Below are positions 54,577 through 63,102 of a stretch of 64,000 nucleotides of DNA, piece after piece. Both the position numbers and the translations under genes were made by a program. The DNA is from Oscillibacter sp. PC13 (GTDB taxonomy: Bacteria; Bacillota; Clostridia; Oscillospirales; Oscillospiraceae), in assembly GCF_900115635.1 (NCBI RefSeq), contig NZ_FOXE01000002.1:1-64000 (forward strand), given 5' to 3'. Each line of letters begins with the position of its first letter. Position 1 is the first letter of the stretch. The notes below the pieces were generated by a model that ran no database searches, was not told where the DNA came from, and saw only the letters and a list, made by a program, of their open reading frames with translations.

Positions 54577-54602
54577 TCTCCCTCCCCCTCTCAATTGTGC
54601 CT

Positions 54603-54631
54603 ATTATACCGGACAGTACTTTTCTTTGCAA
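54603..54631 (-). promoter_or_regulatory. Promoter of the uraA leader
   Basis: Minus strand: -35 TTGCAA (54626-54631), 17-bp spacer, -10 TATAAT (54603-54608). The expected start near 54596 is about 20 nt before the leader-peptide ATG. Confidence 0.8.
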
Positions 54632-54690
54632 GACCGGATTTTCATGAGCAGCACATAAATATCCAACAGAAAATTGTCGAAAATGACGGA

Positions 54691-54708
54691 GAGATGCGTC
54701 AGCATCTC
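54691..54708 (-). terminator. Hairpin after the DUF523 gene
   Basis: GAGATGC/GCATCTC arms with a 4-nt loop, extended by further G.C pairs, are followed on the minus strand by TCCGTCATTTTC. The T-run is weak. It lies 37 bp after the DUF523 stop. Confidence 0.5.
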
Positions 54709-54744
54709 CCCGGTCCCCGCTCAGTCACACTGCTGCGGCGTTTT

Positions 54745-55173
54745 CTACAGCAGCGTCTCAATCTGGGATTCTCCCAAAACAGAAATTCCATTTTCCCGCA
54801 GCAGTGCTGCCGTCACACCGTCCCCGGTGGTCACAGTTCCGGAGAAGGTTCCGTCATAGATATGTCCACATCCACAGGAGGGGCTCCGCTCCTTTAAAAC
54901 TGCAGTCTGGCAGCCAAACAGACGGCTCAGCTTCAGCGTCTCTTCTGCGCCCCGGCGATATGGCTCCGTCACATCAAGGCCGCCTTTTGCCATCACCCGC
55001 TCCCCCTGCCGTTCTGCGGGCGGGCGGGGCGTCGGCAGGCCGCCCAGCTGTTCCGGGCAGACCGGTATTACCGTGTACCGGGTCATCAGCTCCCCCGCCA
55101 GCGGATGGGTTTTTCCAGCACCATCGTACCGGCAGCAGACTCCTAACAGGCAAGCGCTCACCAACAGTCTCAT
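54745..55173 (-). CDS. DUF523 domain protein
   Basis: A 142-residue protein of the DUF523 family. Marks are VSACLLGVCCRYDG at the N-terminus, VIPVCPEQLGGLPTPRPPAE, and LKERSPSCGCGHIYDG. The conserved cysteine clusters suggest a metal or Fe-S site, but no function is established. ATG 55173 follows GGAAGGTGAG. It is last of a four-gene run (Nudix, small membrane protein, DUF3783, DUF523) with overlaps or a 5-bp gap. Confidence 0.9.
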   Translation of the reverse strand: MRLLVSACLLGVCCRYDGAGKTHPLAGELMTRYTVIPVCPEQLGGLPTPRPPAERQGERVMAKGGLDVTEPYRRGAEETLKLSRLFGCQTAVLKERSPSCGCGHIYDGTFSGTVTTGDGVTAALLRENGISVLGESQIETLL

Positions 55174-55178
55174 TTTTC

Positions 55179-55553
55179 TCACCTTCCGCCCATGGCCTGG
55201 TGTTCCCGAAGGAGCTCTCCGAACAATCTGGCGGCATTCCATCCCCGGTTATGCTCCGTCAGCACGGCTTTCAAGCATCCCGGCCCCGCGCCGGCACCAG
55301 CCAGCGCCGGAAGCAGGGCTTCAATCTGCCGATCTAGTCCGCACAATACAATCATCCGCCCGCCAAGCGGCCCGCTTACATAAGGTAGTGTCGAGCCAGC
55401 ATCTGTATCCAGCCCCGCCAGAGCAGCCAAGGGCCGGTTGTAATCCACCCTGGCAACCGGCACCACCTCAGCTCCAAACGGACCTGCAGCCGCCTCGACG
55501 GCGAGAATAGCAGGCAGTTCTTCAAATCCAAACAGCAGCAGCTTTCCGCTCAT
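55179..55553 (-). CDS. DUF3783 domain protein
   Basis: A 124-residue small soluble protein. KLLLFGFEELPAI at the start and LKAVLTEHNRGWNAARLFGELLREH at the end match the DUF3783 pattern of Firmicutes proteins. Function unknown. Its ATG overlaps the stop of the upstream membrane-protein gene (ATGA), and DUF523 starts 5 bp after it. Confidence 0.8.
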   Translation of the reverse strand: MSGKLLLFGFEELPAILAVEAAAGPFGAEVVPVARVDYNRPLAALAGLDTDAGSTLPYVSGPLGGRMIVLCGLDRQIEALLPALAGAGAGPGCLKAVLTEHNRGWNAARLFGELLREHQAMGGR

Positions 55554-55783
55554 CGTGGTTCCTCCTTCTCTCCACTGTTCTCCAACGGGACAGACTTCCC
55601 GGATCCGCGCCTTTGCCGGCCGTGCTCCGCCGCCAGGCAGGCAGCAATAAACCCCGCCAGCCCCACGCCAGTTAGCTCAGGCGATACCTCGCCCACTAAG
55701 GGAGGCAGCACAAATATCAAGAAAAACAGGACTGCCAGGATGACGATCCCCGCCCAGTCCTCTCTCGTCACAGGCTTTTTCAA
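55550..55783 (-). CDS. Small two-helix membrane protein of unknown function
   Basis: A 77-residue protein with two hydrophobic helices (WAGIVILAVLFFLIFVLPPLV and a second from about 38 to 52) and a charged C-terminus. It starts at TTG 55783, overlapping the Nudix stop, after AAAGGAG. Tight overlaps on both sides support it as a real gene. I do not recognise a family. Confidence 0.7.
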   Translation of the reverse strand: MKKPVTREDWAGIVILAVLFFLIFVLPPLVGEVSPELTGVGLAGFIAACLAAEHGRQRRGSGKSVPLENSGEKEEPR

Positions 55784-56250
55784 AGCGGCAGCTCCTTTCC
55801 GTTCAGAACCGCCTGCATCAGGCGCTCCCCTTCATATCGCAGCTTCAGTGAGAAAAAGGGTCTCTCCGTGTCCAAAAGCCCCAGGAAAATCCGATCTCCC
55901 TCCCACATTGGCAACTTCAGCAAATCACTTTTTGGGATCCAGGCCAGTTCCCCTTCGCTGCAAGGAATCGGCGTACCTGACCACCCCGTGGCGGTGAACA
56001 GATGCATATACTCCGTGGGTGCCTGGTCGGAGACGAACGTGACCAGCCCCCGATAGCGGTATTCCGTCAGCGTGAGACCTGTCTCCTCCCTGGTCTCCCG
56101 GAGGATGCAGTCTTCCGGACTCTCTCCTTCTTCAAACTTGCCGCCAATACCAATCCACTTATCGTGGTTTAGATCCTGTTTCTTTTTCACACGGTGAAGC
56201 ATGAGGTAGGCATCCATCCGCTCCAAATAGCACAGTGTGGAATTGATCAT
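55780..56250 (-). CDS. Nudix hydrolase, 8-oxo-dGTP diphosphatase-like
   Basis: A 156-residue Nudix protein with an intact Nudix box (GKFEEGESPEDCILRETREE, then TGL). The layout (NSTLCYLERMDAYLMLHRVKK, then HDKWIGIGGK) is that of MutT-type 8-oxo-dGTP diphosphatases of Firmicutes, which clean the nucleotide pool. ATG 56250 follows AAGGAGCG. It heads a run of four overlapping or closely spaced genes. Confidence 0.88.
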   Translation of the reverse strand: MINSTLCYLERMDAYLMLHRVKKKQDLNHDKWIGIGGKFEEGESPEDCILRETREETGLTLTEYRYRGLVTFVSDQAPTEYMHLFTATGWSGTPIPCSEGELAWIPKSDLLKLPMWEGDRIFLGLLDTERPFFSLKLRYEGERLMQAVLNGKELPL

Positions 56251-56330
56251 GCTGGTCGCTCCTTGCGGCGTTTCTCGTCTTCGCCATTTTTCATATTTGT
56301 GGTTCATTATACCCGCATTATGAAGAAAAG

Positions 56331-56358
56331 AAAAGCCCCGGTTTACACCGGGGCTTTT
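56331..56358 (-). terminator. Terminator of the P-type ATPase gene
   Basis: AAAAGCCCCGG/CCGGGGCTTTT arms with a 6-nt loop and T-runs on both strands, 8 bp after the ATPase stop. Confidence 0.9.
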
Positions 56359-56365
56359 ACAGCCG

Positions 56366-58948
56366 TTATTTTCGGGTGCGGATTGCTTTCAGCAGTTGGA
56401 TGACCACCATGGATCCAAAGGCCAGACCCACGATGCAGCCCACCAATTCCACGGACAGCGGGGCCACCTGGAACAATGGCTCCAGGGGCGGGATCAGCAA
56501 CACGGCCGCCAGCAGCAGCGCTCCCACGGCAAATGCGCCCATCAGAAACTTGTTGTTCCAGAAAGCGCGGGTGAACATCACCGGGCGGGCAGCTTTGCAG
56601 TTAAAACCGTGGAACAGACGGGCGAGGCACAGCGTGGAAAACGCCATGGTGCTGCCCACTGCTGCGCCGCCGCTTACCAACCCAATGCGGAATGCCGCAA
56701 TGGTAGCCAGCGCAATGATCAATCCCTCCACCGCAACGCTGACCAGGAACTCCTTTGTCAGAATTCCCTCGCTGCGGGGCCGGGGTTTTTCCTGCATCAC
56801 TGTGTCGGAATGGGGCTCCAGTCCCAGCGCAATGGCGGGAAGGGAGTCTGTCAGCAGATTGATAAACAGCAGATGCACGGCCGCAAAGGGTACTGGCAGC
56901 GCCGCCAGGGAAGCATACAGCACCGTCAGAATGCCGGCCGTATTGCCTGAGAGCAAAAACTGGATGGCCTTTTTGATATTGGCATAGACGTTCCGGCCGT
57001 TTTTCACCGCCTGGACGATGGTGGCAAAGTTGTCGTCCGTCAGCACCATGCCAGCGGCGTCCTTAGCCACTTCTGTTCCCGTAATGCCCATGGCCACGCC
57101 GATGTCTGCCTGCTTCAGGGCCGGTGCGTCGTTTACGCCGTCGCCTGTCATAGCCACAAGACACCCGCGTTCTTGCCAAGCCCGGACAATCCGGATTTTA
57201 TGCTCCGGGGACACTCGGGCGTAAACGCTGACCTTCGGCACAAATTCACGCAATTCCTCATCCGTCATCGTCTCAATAACGGCACCCTCTACCGCCTCGG
57301 TTCCCTCTGTCATGATGCCGATTTCCTTTGCGATGGCAGAGGCTGTCACCTTGTGGTCACCGGTAATCATGATGGGACGGATACCGGCGGCGATACATTT
57401 CGCCACAGCAGCCTTGGATTCCTCTCTGGGCGGATCCATCATGGCAATCAATCCCAGGAAATCCAGCCCGTTTTCGTCCTCCAGATTAATCGCCGTGCTC
57501 TCCACCATTCGGCAGGCAAAGGCCAGCACCCGCAGCCCCTGACTGGAAAACTCCTCGTTGACCCGTTCCACTTCCGCTCGCTCCGCTGCGTCAATGATGC
57601 AGCGATCCAGCAGTACGTCCACAGCACCCTTGGTGACCATCACCAGGCCGCCGGACAGCTGATGGACGGTGCTCATCAGCTTCCGGTCAGAGTCAAATGG
57701 GATTTCCGTCAGCCGGGGATATTTCTCCCGGGTAACCTCTTCGTCAAAGCCGTGGTCCTCTCCCAGGCGAACCAGCGCGGTTTCCGTGGGGTCGCCCACC
57801 TCGCCGCTTTCATTCACAGTGGCGTCGCTGCACAATAGGGCCGTCCGCAGCAGCGGTTCCTGAATGGGATCATGGAAATCCGCTTCCTCCGCCGAAAGAA
57901 TCTTTCCCGCCACATACAGCTTCTTTACCGTCATTCTGTTCTGGGTCAGGGTGCCGGTCTTGTCGGAACAAATAACGGACACACTGCCAAGTCCTTCCAC
58001 CGCCTGAAGCTTTCGAATAATGGCGTGTTCCTTCGCCATCTTCTGGGTGCCGAAGGACAACACAATCGTTACAATGGAGGAAAGGGCCTCTGGAATGGCT
58101 GCCACTGCAAGGGCTACGGCAAACAAGAACGCGTTCATCACATTCTCTCCGCGCCAGAACACGCTGACGGCAAACAAAGCCGCACAGATCACCAAGATGC
58201 CGATGGAAAGCTTCCTGCCGAACTGATCCAAGCTCACCTGCAGAGGCGTCTTTTTTTCCTCTGTACTCTTCAGCAGGGCGGCTATCTTCCCCATTTCAGT
58301 ATCCATGCCAGTGGCTGTCACCAAAAACTTGGCCCGGCCATAGGTAACAAAGCTGCCGGAAAAGACCATATTCTTCCGATCACCCAGGGGCACCTCTCCA
58401 TCGATCTCATCCTCGTCCTTTTCCACTGGCAGGCTCTCGCCCGTGAGCGCACTCTCCGCGCATTTCAAACTGGCACACTCCAGCAGGCGGCCATCAGCAC
58501 AGACAGAATCGCCGGCCTCCAGCACCACCACATCTCCCACCGTAACCTCACGGCCTGGGATCTGTGCCACTTTTCCGTCCCGCAGGACCTTGGCCGTCGG
58601 CGCGGACATCTTTTTCAGGCTGTCAAGAGATGCCGTCGCCTTGACTGTCTGAACTGTTCCCAAAATGGCATTCATGGTGATGACCGCCAAAATAACGGCC
58701 ATACTCTCCACATCCCCCAGTGTTGCAGAAACAGCAGCTGCCAAAATCAGGATAATGACCAAAAAATCCGCAAACTGCTCCAGGAAAATCCGGAGCGTAC
58801 TCTTCTGTTTTCCGGCCTGCAGCTCATTGGGGCCGTTCTGTTCAAGGCGGCGCTTCGCCTCCTGCGAAGAAAGCCCCTCATCTGTGCAGTTCAGGTCACG
58901 AAACAGTTCCATACGGCTTTTTTTCCAGATCGGTTTCTCTTTGTTCAT
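56366..58948 (-). CDS. P-type ATPase, probable Mn2+ (Ca2+-type) exporter
   Basis: An 860-residue P2-type cation ATPase. The actuator TGES, the phosphorylation site CSDKTGTLTQN, the hinge TGDGVNDAPALKQADIG and the M4 ion-site string PEALSSIVTIVLSFGTQKMAKE are intact. The C-terminal cation-ATPase helices are present. Sequence alone suggests a Ca2+ pump (PMR1-like). The gene is preceded by a yybP-ykoY riboswitch, which senses Mn2+, and a similar ATPase (YoaB) in Lactococcus is under this switch. Mn2+ export is therefore the best guess. The start is ATG 58948 after AGAGGAAGG. Confidence 0.9.
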   Translation of the reverse strand: MNKEKPIWKKSRMELFRDLNCTDEGLSSQEAKRRLEQNGPNELQAGKQKSTLRIFLEQFADFLVIILILAAAVSATLGDVESMAVILAVITMNAILGTVQTVKATASLDSLKKMSAPTAKVLRDGKVAQIPGREVTVGDVVVLEAGDSVCADGRLLECASLKCAESALTGESLPVEKDEDEIDGEVPLGDRKNMVFSGSFVTYGRAKFLVTATGMDTEMGKIAALLKSTEEKKTPLQVSLDQFGRKLSIGILVICAALFAVSVFWRGENVMNAFLFAVALAVAAIPEALSSIVTIVLSFGTQKMAKEHAIIRKLQAVEGLGSVSVICSDKTGTLTQNRMTVKKLYVAGKILSAEEADFHDPIQEPLLRTALLCSDATVNESGEVGDPTETALVRLGEDHGFDEEVTREKYPRLTEIPFDSDRKLMSTVHQLSGGLVMVTKGAVDVLLDRCIIDAAERAEVERVNEEFSSQGLRVLAFACRMVESTAINLEDENGLDFLGLIAMMDPPREESKAAVAKCIAAGIRPIMITGDHKVTASAIAKEIGIMTEGTEAVEGAVIETMTDEELREFVPKVSVYARVSPEHKIRIVRAWQERGCLVAMTGDGVNDAPALKQADIGVAMGITGTEVAKDAAGMVLTDDNFATIVQAVKNGRNVYANIKKAIQFLLSGNTAGILTVLYASLAALPVPFAAVHLLFINLLTDSLPAIALGLEPHSDTVMQEKPRPRSEGILTKEFLVSVAVEGLIIALATIAAFRIGLVSGGAAVGSTMAFSTLCLARLFHGFNCKAARPVMFTRAFWNNKFLMGAFAVGALLLAAVLLIPPLEPLFQVAPLSVELVGCIVGLAFGSMVVIQLLKAIRTRK

Positions 58949-58974
58949 AGCCTTCCTCTTTTCCGGCAGGACGC

Positions 58975-59025
58975 AAAAAGACGAGACCTTTGCGTCAATG
59001 CCTCTGCATTGATACAAAAGTCTCG
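58975..59025 (-). terminator. Expression-platform terminator of the Mn2+ riboswitch
   Basis: Minus strand: CGAGACTTTTG against CAAAGGTCTCG, extended by TCAATGC/GCATTGA, forms a long hairpin followed by TCTTTTT. Its 5' arm reuses the TTTTG that forms the 3' strand of aptamer P1, so aptamer and terminator exclude each other. Confidence 0.88.
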
Positions 59026-59110
59026 CCGTTTCAATCCAGAGCGGAGCCAAAGCCCGTATTGACGCCCATGGATACACATCCAAAATGTGCCAGCTACTCC
59101 CTTTTTGTAT
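59012..59110 (-). promoter_or_regulatory. Mn2+ riboswitch (yybP-ykoY) aptamer
   Basis: Minus strand: P1 strand ATACAAAA (near 59103-59110), then GGGAGTAGC (59093-59101), a hairpin, the GTCAATACGGGC stretch, and GGCGAGAC before the P1 strand TTTTGTAT (59012-59019). These match the yybP-ykoY class. Metal-bound P1 blocks the terminator, so Mn2+ should turn the ATPase gene on. Confidence 0.88.
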
Positions 59111-59117
59111 GGAGGGC

Positions 59118-59146
59118 ACTATACGCTATTTTTCTCCAAATGTCAA
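59118..59146 (-). promoter_or_regulatory. Promoter of the Mn2+ riboswitch/ATPase unit
   Basis: Minus strand: -35 TTGACA (59141-59146), 17-bp spacer, -10 TATAGT (59118-59123). It directly precedes the aptamer. Confidence 0.88.
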
Positions 59147-59158
59147 GTGGGTATTCCG

Positions 59159-60520
59159 TTAAGATTTCATTTCTGCTGCCTTTCGGTAAAAGCAGCGTCC
59201 CACTGCCATAATGGCCGCATATACAATCAGGTAGTAAAACACAGTGGTACCATATCCGGCAAAGGCCGCATATACCATGAACACACAGCCGCAAACTGCC
59301 AAGGACGGCATGACAAACCGCTTGAAAACATTTAGTCTCTCCGCTCTGCGCATCATCTGAACAAAGAGCGGAATATACATGGCATACAGGGTAACCACCG
59401 GCAGTTCCGATGAGTCAAAGCAGAATCTGCCAAACCAGCCTGGCACTGATAAATTGGCTCCATAAAAATATACCAGCCAGAGAGAAGATGTGAGCAAGCC
59501 GGCAGCAGCAGAATTCCCGGGCATGCCCGACGCCGGATCCACTTGTGCAAAAAGTTCCGGCCGCGGTCCTTCTCCATTGGCAGCCAGTACATACAGCCCA
59601 CGGCAGCAGGCCAGCATCAGCCCGTTCAGCGTCCCCAGGCAGGAGATAACGACCAATGCGAGCAGTCCCGTTCCCGCCGCCTGGCCAAACAGCCGCTGAA
59701 ACGCCATTTTAACCGCAGTTTCCCCGCTGCTCATGAGCTCCTCGGTGGTGGCCACACCGTTTAATCCGATATAGTACAGAATATAGGTCACTACCACAAC
59801 AAGAGAGCCGGTTACCAATGCCCGGGGAAGGTTTTTCCGGGTATCCTTCAGTTCTGCATGGATGCTGGTGGCCAGAACCCACCCCTCATAAGCAAAGGCC
59901 ACCGCCACAGCGGCGGGCATCAGGCCTCCTCCAGCGGCGGCGCCGGGCTGCTTGGCGGCTGCGAAGTCCCGCGCCATTTGACCGTTCAGCAATCCCACCA
60001 CACTTCCTGCCAGCGCCATCAGCAGCAGCGGGATCAGCTTTACCACCGTTGTGGAAACCTGTATCTTCCCGGCAAGCCTGGGCGACAAGGTGTTCACAAC
60101 ATAGGCCCCGCACAGGCAGGCGCCTGCCAGTACCATACAGGCGCCGCCGGACGTCTCCCACCCCAGTAGAATGCAAATATATCTGGCAGAGATCCAGGCA
60201 AGCGCAGAGACAAGGGAGGGAATATAAATAGCCGCCGCAAACCACCCCATATCATAGGCGTACCGCTTTCCCACGACAGCCCCGGCATATTCCATCAGGC
60301 CGCCCTGCCCATAGTAGGCAGTCATAGTAGCAAACACATAGGCGCAAATCACCATGATAAGCCCTACCATTCCCCATGCCAGAATGCCAAGGGGCATATT
60401 CCCCTCTGTGGCCTTCAGCACCTTCTCCGCCTTGAAAAAAACACCGGAGCCAATCACAATCCCCACCACCATGCATACAGCGGTGGGCAGGCCATATTTC
60501 TTCTCCAAATGTGTATTCAA
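59159..60520 (-). CDS. APC-family amino acid permease
   Basis: A 453-residue permease with about 12 hydrophobic helices. The N-terminal GIVIGSGVFFKAEKVL is the APC signature for backbone binding of the substrate, and AFAYEGWVLATSIHAELKD is a typical sixth-helix region. The TTG at 60520 after GGAAGG is chosen over an ATG 45 bp upstream that lacks a ribosome site. It may be an exchanger or importer; the substrate cannot be named. No clear terminator separates it from the Mn2+ riboswitch promoter 13 bp away. Confidence 0.85.
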   Translation of the reverse strand: MNTHLEKKYGLPTAVCMVVGIVIGSGVFFKAEKVLKATEGNMPLGILAWGMVGLIMVICAYVFATMTAYYGQGGLMEYAGAVVGKRYAYDMGWFAAAIYIPSLVSALAWISARYICILLGWETSGGACMVLAGACLCGAYVVNTLSPRLAGKIQVSTTVVKLIPLLLMALAGSVVGLLNGQMARDFAAAKQPGAAAGGGLMPAAVAVAFAYEGWVLATSIHAELKDTRKNLPRALVTGSLVVVVTYILYYIGLNGVATTEELMSSGETAVKMAFQRLFGQAAGTGLLALVVISCLGTLNGLMLACCRGLYVLAANGEGPRPELFAQVDPASGMPGNSAAAGLLTSSLWLVYFYGANLSVPGWFGRFCFDSSELPVVTLYAMYIPLFVQMMRRAERLNVFKRFVMPSLAVCGCVFMVYAAFAGYGTTVFYYLIVYAAIMAVGRCFYRKAAEMKS

Positions 60521-60586
60521 AAGGATCCTTCCTTTCTTTTCTTTCAGGGTTCCCTGCTTTGCCATTGGTTATCATATGTTTTTGGA

Positions 60587-60615
60587 TTGTGCGTCTGCCG
60601 CTGTCATGCTATAAT
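60587..60615 (+). promoter_or_regulatory. Promoter of the omega-amidase-like gene
   Basis: -35 TTGTGC (60587-60592), 17-bp spacer, -10 TATAAT (60610-60615) with an upstream TGC giving an extended -10. Confidence 0.75.
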
Positions 60616-60663
60616 TATTTCATTACAAATTTCGTTTGTTATGAACATAAGGAGGTTTTTTCC

Positions 60664-61479
60664 ATGCGTATTGCACTGATTCAAATGCCGGTGGTGCCGG
60701 AGAAGGCGTTGAATGTGGAAACCGCCTGTCAAAAAATTCGTCAGGCCAAGGCTGCAGGCGCGGACTTTGCTGTGTTGCCGGAGATTTTCTGTTGTCCGTA
60801 TGACAATACCTGTTTTCATGCCGGCAGCGAGCCGGATGGCGGCCCCGCCCAGACTGCACTGGCTGCCCTTGCAAAGGAGCTTGGGATTTATATCGTAGGC
60901 GGTTCCGTCCCGGAGTTCTGTGATGGAAAGCTGTACAATACCAGCTATGTCTTCGGCCGTGACGGTTCTCTGCTGGCTAAGCACCGGAAAATCCATCTCT
61001 TCGACATTGATGTGCCTGGCGGCCAACATTTTATGGAATCTGATACGTTTGCCCCGGGTAATTCCATCACCACTTTTGAAACAGAGTTCGGCACCATGGG
61101 CCTGTGCGTTTGCTTTGACATGCGCTTTGAAGAGCTGGCCCGCTGCATGGCCTTGCGCGGTGCCTGCACAATCTTTGTCCCGGCAGCCTTTAATATGACC
61201 ACCGGCCCGGCTCATTGGGAACTTCTCTTCCGCCAGCGGGCTGTGGATAACCAGTGCTTCACCGTGGGCGTTGCTCCTGCCCGAAATGAATCCGCCTCCT
61301 ACGTTTCCTATGGCAACTCCATTGCCGTGGATCCCTGGGGGACTGTTTTGTGCCGGGCCGGTGCAGAGGAAACCACCCTCTATGCGGATTTGGATCTGGC
61401 GCGGATAGACGCCGTCCGGGCCCAGTTGCCAATCTTCAAGGGCCGCCGCATGGACCTGTACGAAATCAGGGAAAAATGA
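60664..61479 (+). CDS. Carbon-nitrogen hydrolase, omega-amidase (Nit2)-like
   Basis: A 271-residue nitrilase-superfamily amidase. The Glu-Lys-Cys triad is visible: VLPEIFCCPY (Glu), KHRKIHLFDI (Lys) and GLCVCFDMRFEELA (Cys). The strings HLFDIDVPG and YDMRF/FDMRF are typical of omega-amidases, which hydrolyse alpha-ketoglutaramate or ketosuccinamate. ATG 60664 follows AAGGAGG. The MGMT-like gene overlaps its stop by 4 bp. Confidence 0.9.
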   Translation: MRIALIQMPVVPEKALNVETACQKIRQAKAAGADFAVLPEIFCCPYDNTCFHAGSEPDGGPAQTALAALAKELGIYIVGGSVPEFCDGKLYNTSYVFGRDGSLLAKHRKIHLFDIDVPGGQHFMESDTFAPGNSITTFETEFGTMGLCVCFDMRFEELARCMALRGACTIFVPAAFNMTTGPAHWELLFRQRAVDNQCFTVGVAPARNESASYVSYGNSIAVDPWGTVLCRAGAEETTLYADLDLARIDAVRAQLPIFKGRRMDLYEIREK

Positions 61480-61784
61480 GCAGCACTTTTTCACGGATTT
61501 ATGAGGTGGTCCGTCAAATTCCGGCGGGCCGTGTCGCAACCTATGGGCAAATTGCCAGGCTGGCAGGAATGCCCCGCTGTGCCCGGATCGTGGGGTATGC
61601 GATGTCTTCCTGCTCGGATCCATCTGTTCCATGCCATCGGGTGGTAGACCGCTTCGGCGGCACAAAGGCGGCATTTGACACATATGCCCCCGGCACTCAG
61701 CAGGCGCTGCTGGAAACTGAAGGCATACTCTTTCGGCCCAACGGCAGCGCAGACCTTTCTCGTTGCCTCTGGGAGGCTGATTAA
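61476..61784 (+). CDS. Short MGMT-family DNA alkyl-transfer domain protein
   Basis: A 102-residue protein with only the C-terminal domain of O6-methylguanine-DNA methyltransferase: VVRQIPAGRVATYGQIARLAG, the ARIVGYAM helix and the active-site PCHRVV with cysteine retained. It lacks the N-terminal domain of Ada/Ogt. Alkyltransferase-like proteins of this size usually have Trp in place of the Cys, so this one keeps potential for alkyl transfer. The start overlaps the upstream stop (ATGA). Confidence 0.88.
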   Translation: MSSTFSRIYEVVRQIPAGRVATYGQIARLAGMPRCARIVGYAMSSCSDPSVPCHRVVDRFGGTKAAFDTYAPGTQQALLETEGILFRPNGSADLSRCLWEAD

Positions 61785-61865
61785 CTGGGTCTTTCTCTTT
61801 CCTATGCAATTCGCGGCATAATTCCTGTACTGATATTGTCCGTGTGTTCATCCTGACACCTTCTA

Positions 61866-61909
61866 AAAACCATCCCCCACCTATTTTTTAACAGGTGGGG
61901 GATGGTTTT
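61866..61909. terminator. Bidirectional terminator, MGMT-like gene / alr
   Basis: 17-bp perfect arms (AAAACCATCCCCCACCT and complement) flank a 10-nt loop, with T-runs on both strands. It sits between convergent genes. Confidence 0.92.
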
Positions 61910-61944
61910 ATCTGAACTTTTTGCTGGCTTATTCTTTACAATAT

Positions 61945-63072
61945 TTAATTTTTAAATTGCATCGGCATCCTTTTACCTAAGCCACACAAAATTTCAATAG
62001 AGATCGTTCCTGCCAGTTCCCCCACCTCTTCCGCTGAGATACCTGCATTATCTTGGTGCCCCACTAAAACCACTTCGTCGCCTATTTCCGGATTTGGGAT
62101 ATCTGTGATATCAATTACAAACTGATCCATGCAGATATTCCCCACCATCGGGCAGCGCTGTCCGTGCAGCAAAACGCTTCCTCGGTTGGCAAGGTTTCGA
62201 AACACACCATCCACATATCCAAGCGGTACGACTCCTAAGACAGACGACCGCCTTGTTTCAAAACTACCCGTGTAACTGACCTTTGTTCCTTTCGGAACCG
62301 GCTTTACATGTGCCAGTTTGGCTTTGATTTCCATGGCAGGGTACAGTGGATAATCCGGCAGATCTGCCAGTTCAGGCCCTGCATACAAGCCGTAAATTGC
62401 GGTTCCTGGACGTACCATATCCAACTGCATATGAGGAAATAGGATCGTAGCTCCACTGTTGGCAATATGGCGGATTGGGATTTCGATTCCTTCGCTTTTC
62501 AGCTTGTCCAGTAACCTCATAAATTTTGCAAACTGCATGTCGCAATAGGTTGTGTCACTCGTCTGTGGTGCAGTTGCCAAATGAGAAAAAATACCTTGCA
62601 CTTCCAAATTTCGCATTCGCACAATATCAGTAATGTTTTTTACGGTGTCGCCGGCATCTGCCACAAATCCCAGCCGCCCCATACCGGTATCAATTTTCAG
62701 GTGAATAACAGCCTTTTCCCCACGTTTCTCAGCACAGTCATTCAGTGCCCTTGCTTGATGCATCGTAAAAATAGATGGCATTAATTTATAGTCCAATACC
62801 AGTGGATAGTCTTCTTCAAAGGTATGCCCCAGCAGAAGGATTGGCTGTTGGAAACCCGCCTGGCGCAATTCAATGCCCTCCTGCACAAGTGCCACGGCAA
62901 ATTGACTAACACCCTCTTGTTCTAAGATGCGGGTCACGGGAATTACCCCGTGACCATAAGCATCAGCCTTTACTACACCCATAAATTTTGTGGTGGGCTC
63001 AATTCGGCTCATTAAATATTGTACATTTTTACGTATCGCTTCCAAATGGATTTCTGCCCACGCTGCGCGCAT
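61945..63072 (-). CDS. alr: Alanine racemase
   Basis: A 375-residue PLP enzyme making D-alanine for peptidoglycan. The PLP lysine lies in VVKADAYGHG near residue 35, and the second catalytic tyrosine in the KVSYTGSF region. NICMDQFVIDI is also typical. Length is normal. ATG 63072 follows GAGGGA. It lies 30 bp after an alanine/glycine symporter gene in the same direction, so uptake and racemisation are probably co-expressed. Third codon positions look more A/T-rich than in the rest of the window. Confidence 0.96.
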   Translation of the reverse strand: MRAAWAEIHLEAIRKNVQYLMSRIEPTTKFMGVVKADAYGHGVIPVTRILEQEGVSQFAVALVQEGIELRQAGFQQPILLLGHTFEEDYPLVLDYKLMPSIFTMHQARALNDCAEKRGEKAVIHLKIDTGMGRLGFVADAGDTVKNITDIVRMRNLEVQGIFSHLATAPQTSDTTYCDMQFAKFMRLLDKLKSEGIEIPIRHIANSGATILFPHMQLDMVRPGTAIYGLYAGPELADLPDYPLYPAMEIKAKLAHVKPVPKGTKVSYTGSFETRRSSVLGVVPLGYVDGVFRNLANRGSVLLHGQRCPMVGNICMDQFVIDITDIPNPEIGDEVVLVGHQDNAGISAEEVGELAGTISIEILCGLGKRMPMQFKN

Positions 63073-63102
63073 AATAATTCCCTCTTTTCACCTTCAGATG
63101 GT

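Noticed and set aside
54429-54600. Purine or PyrR-type riboswitch before uraA
   Set aside because: No purine-aptamer core or PyrR-binding loop is recognisable. A translated leader with an adjoining terminator explains the stretch better.
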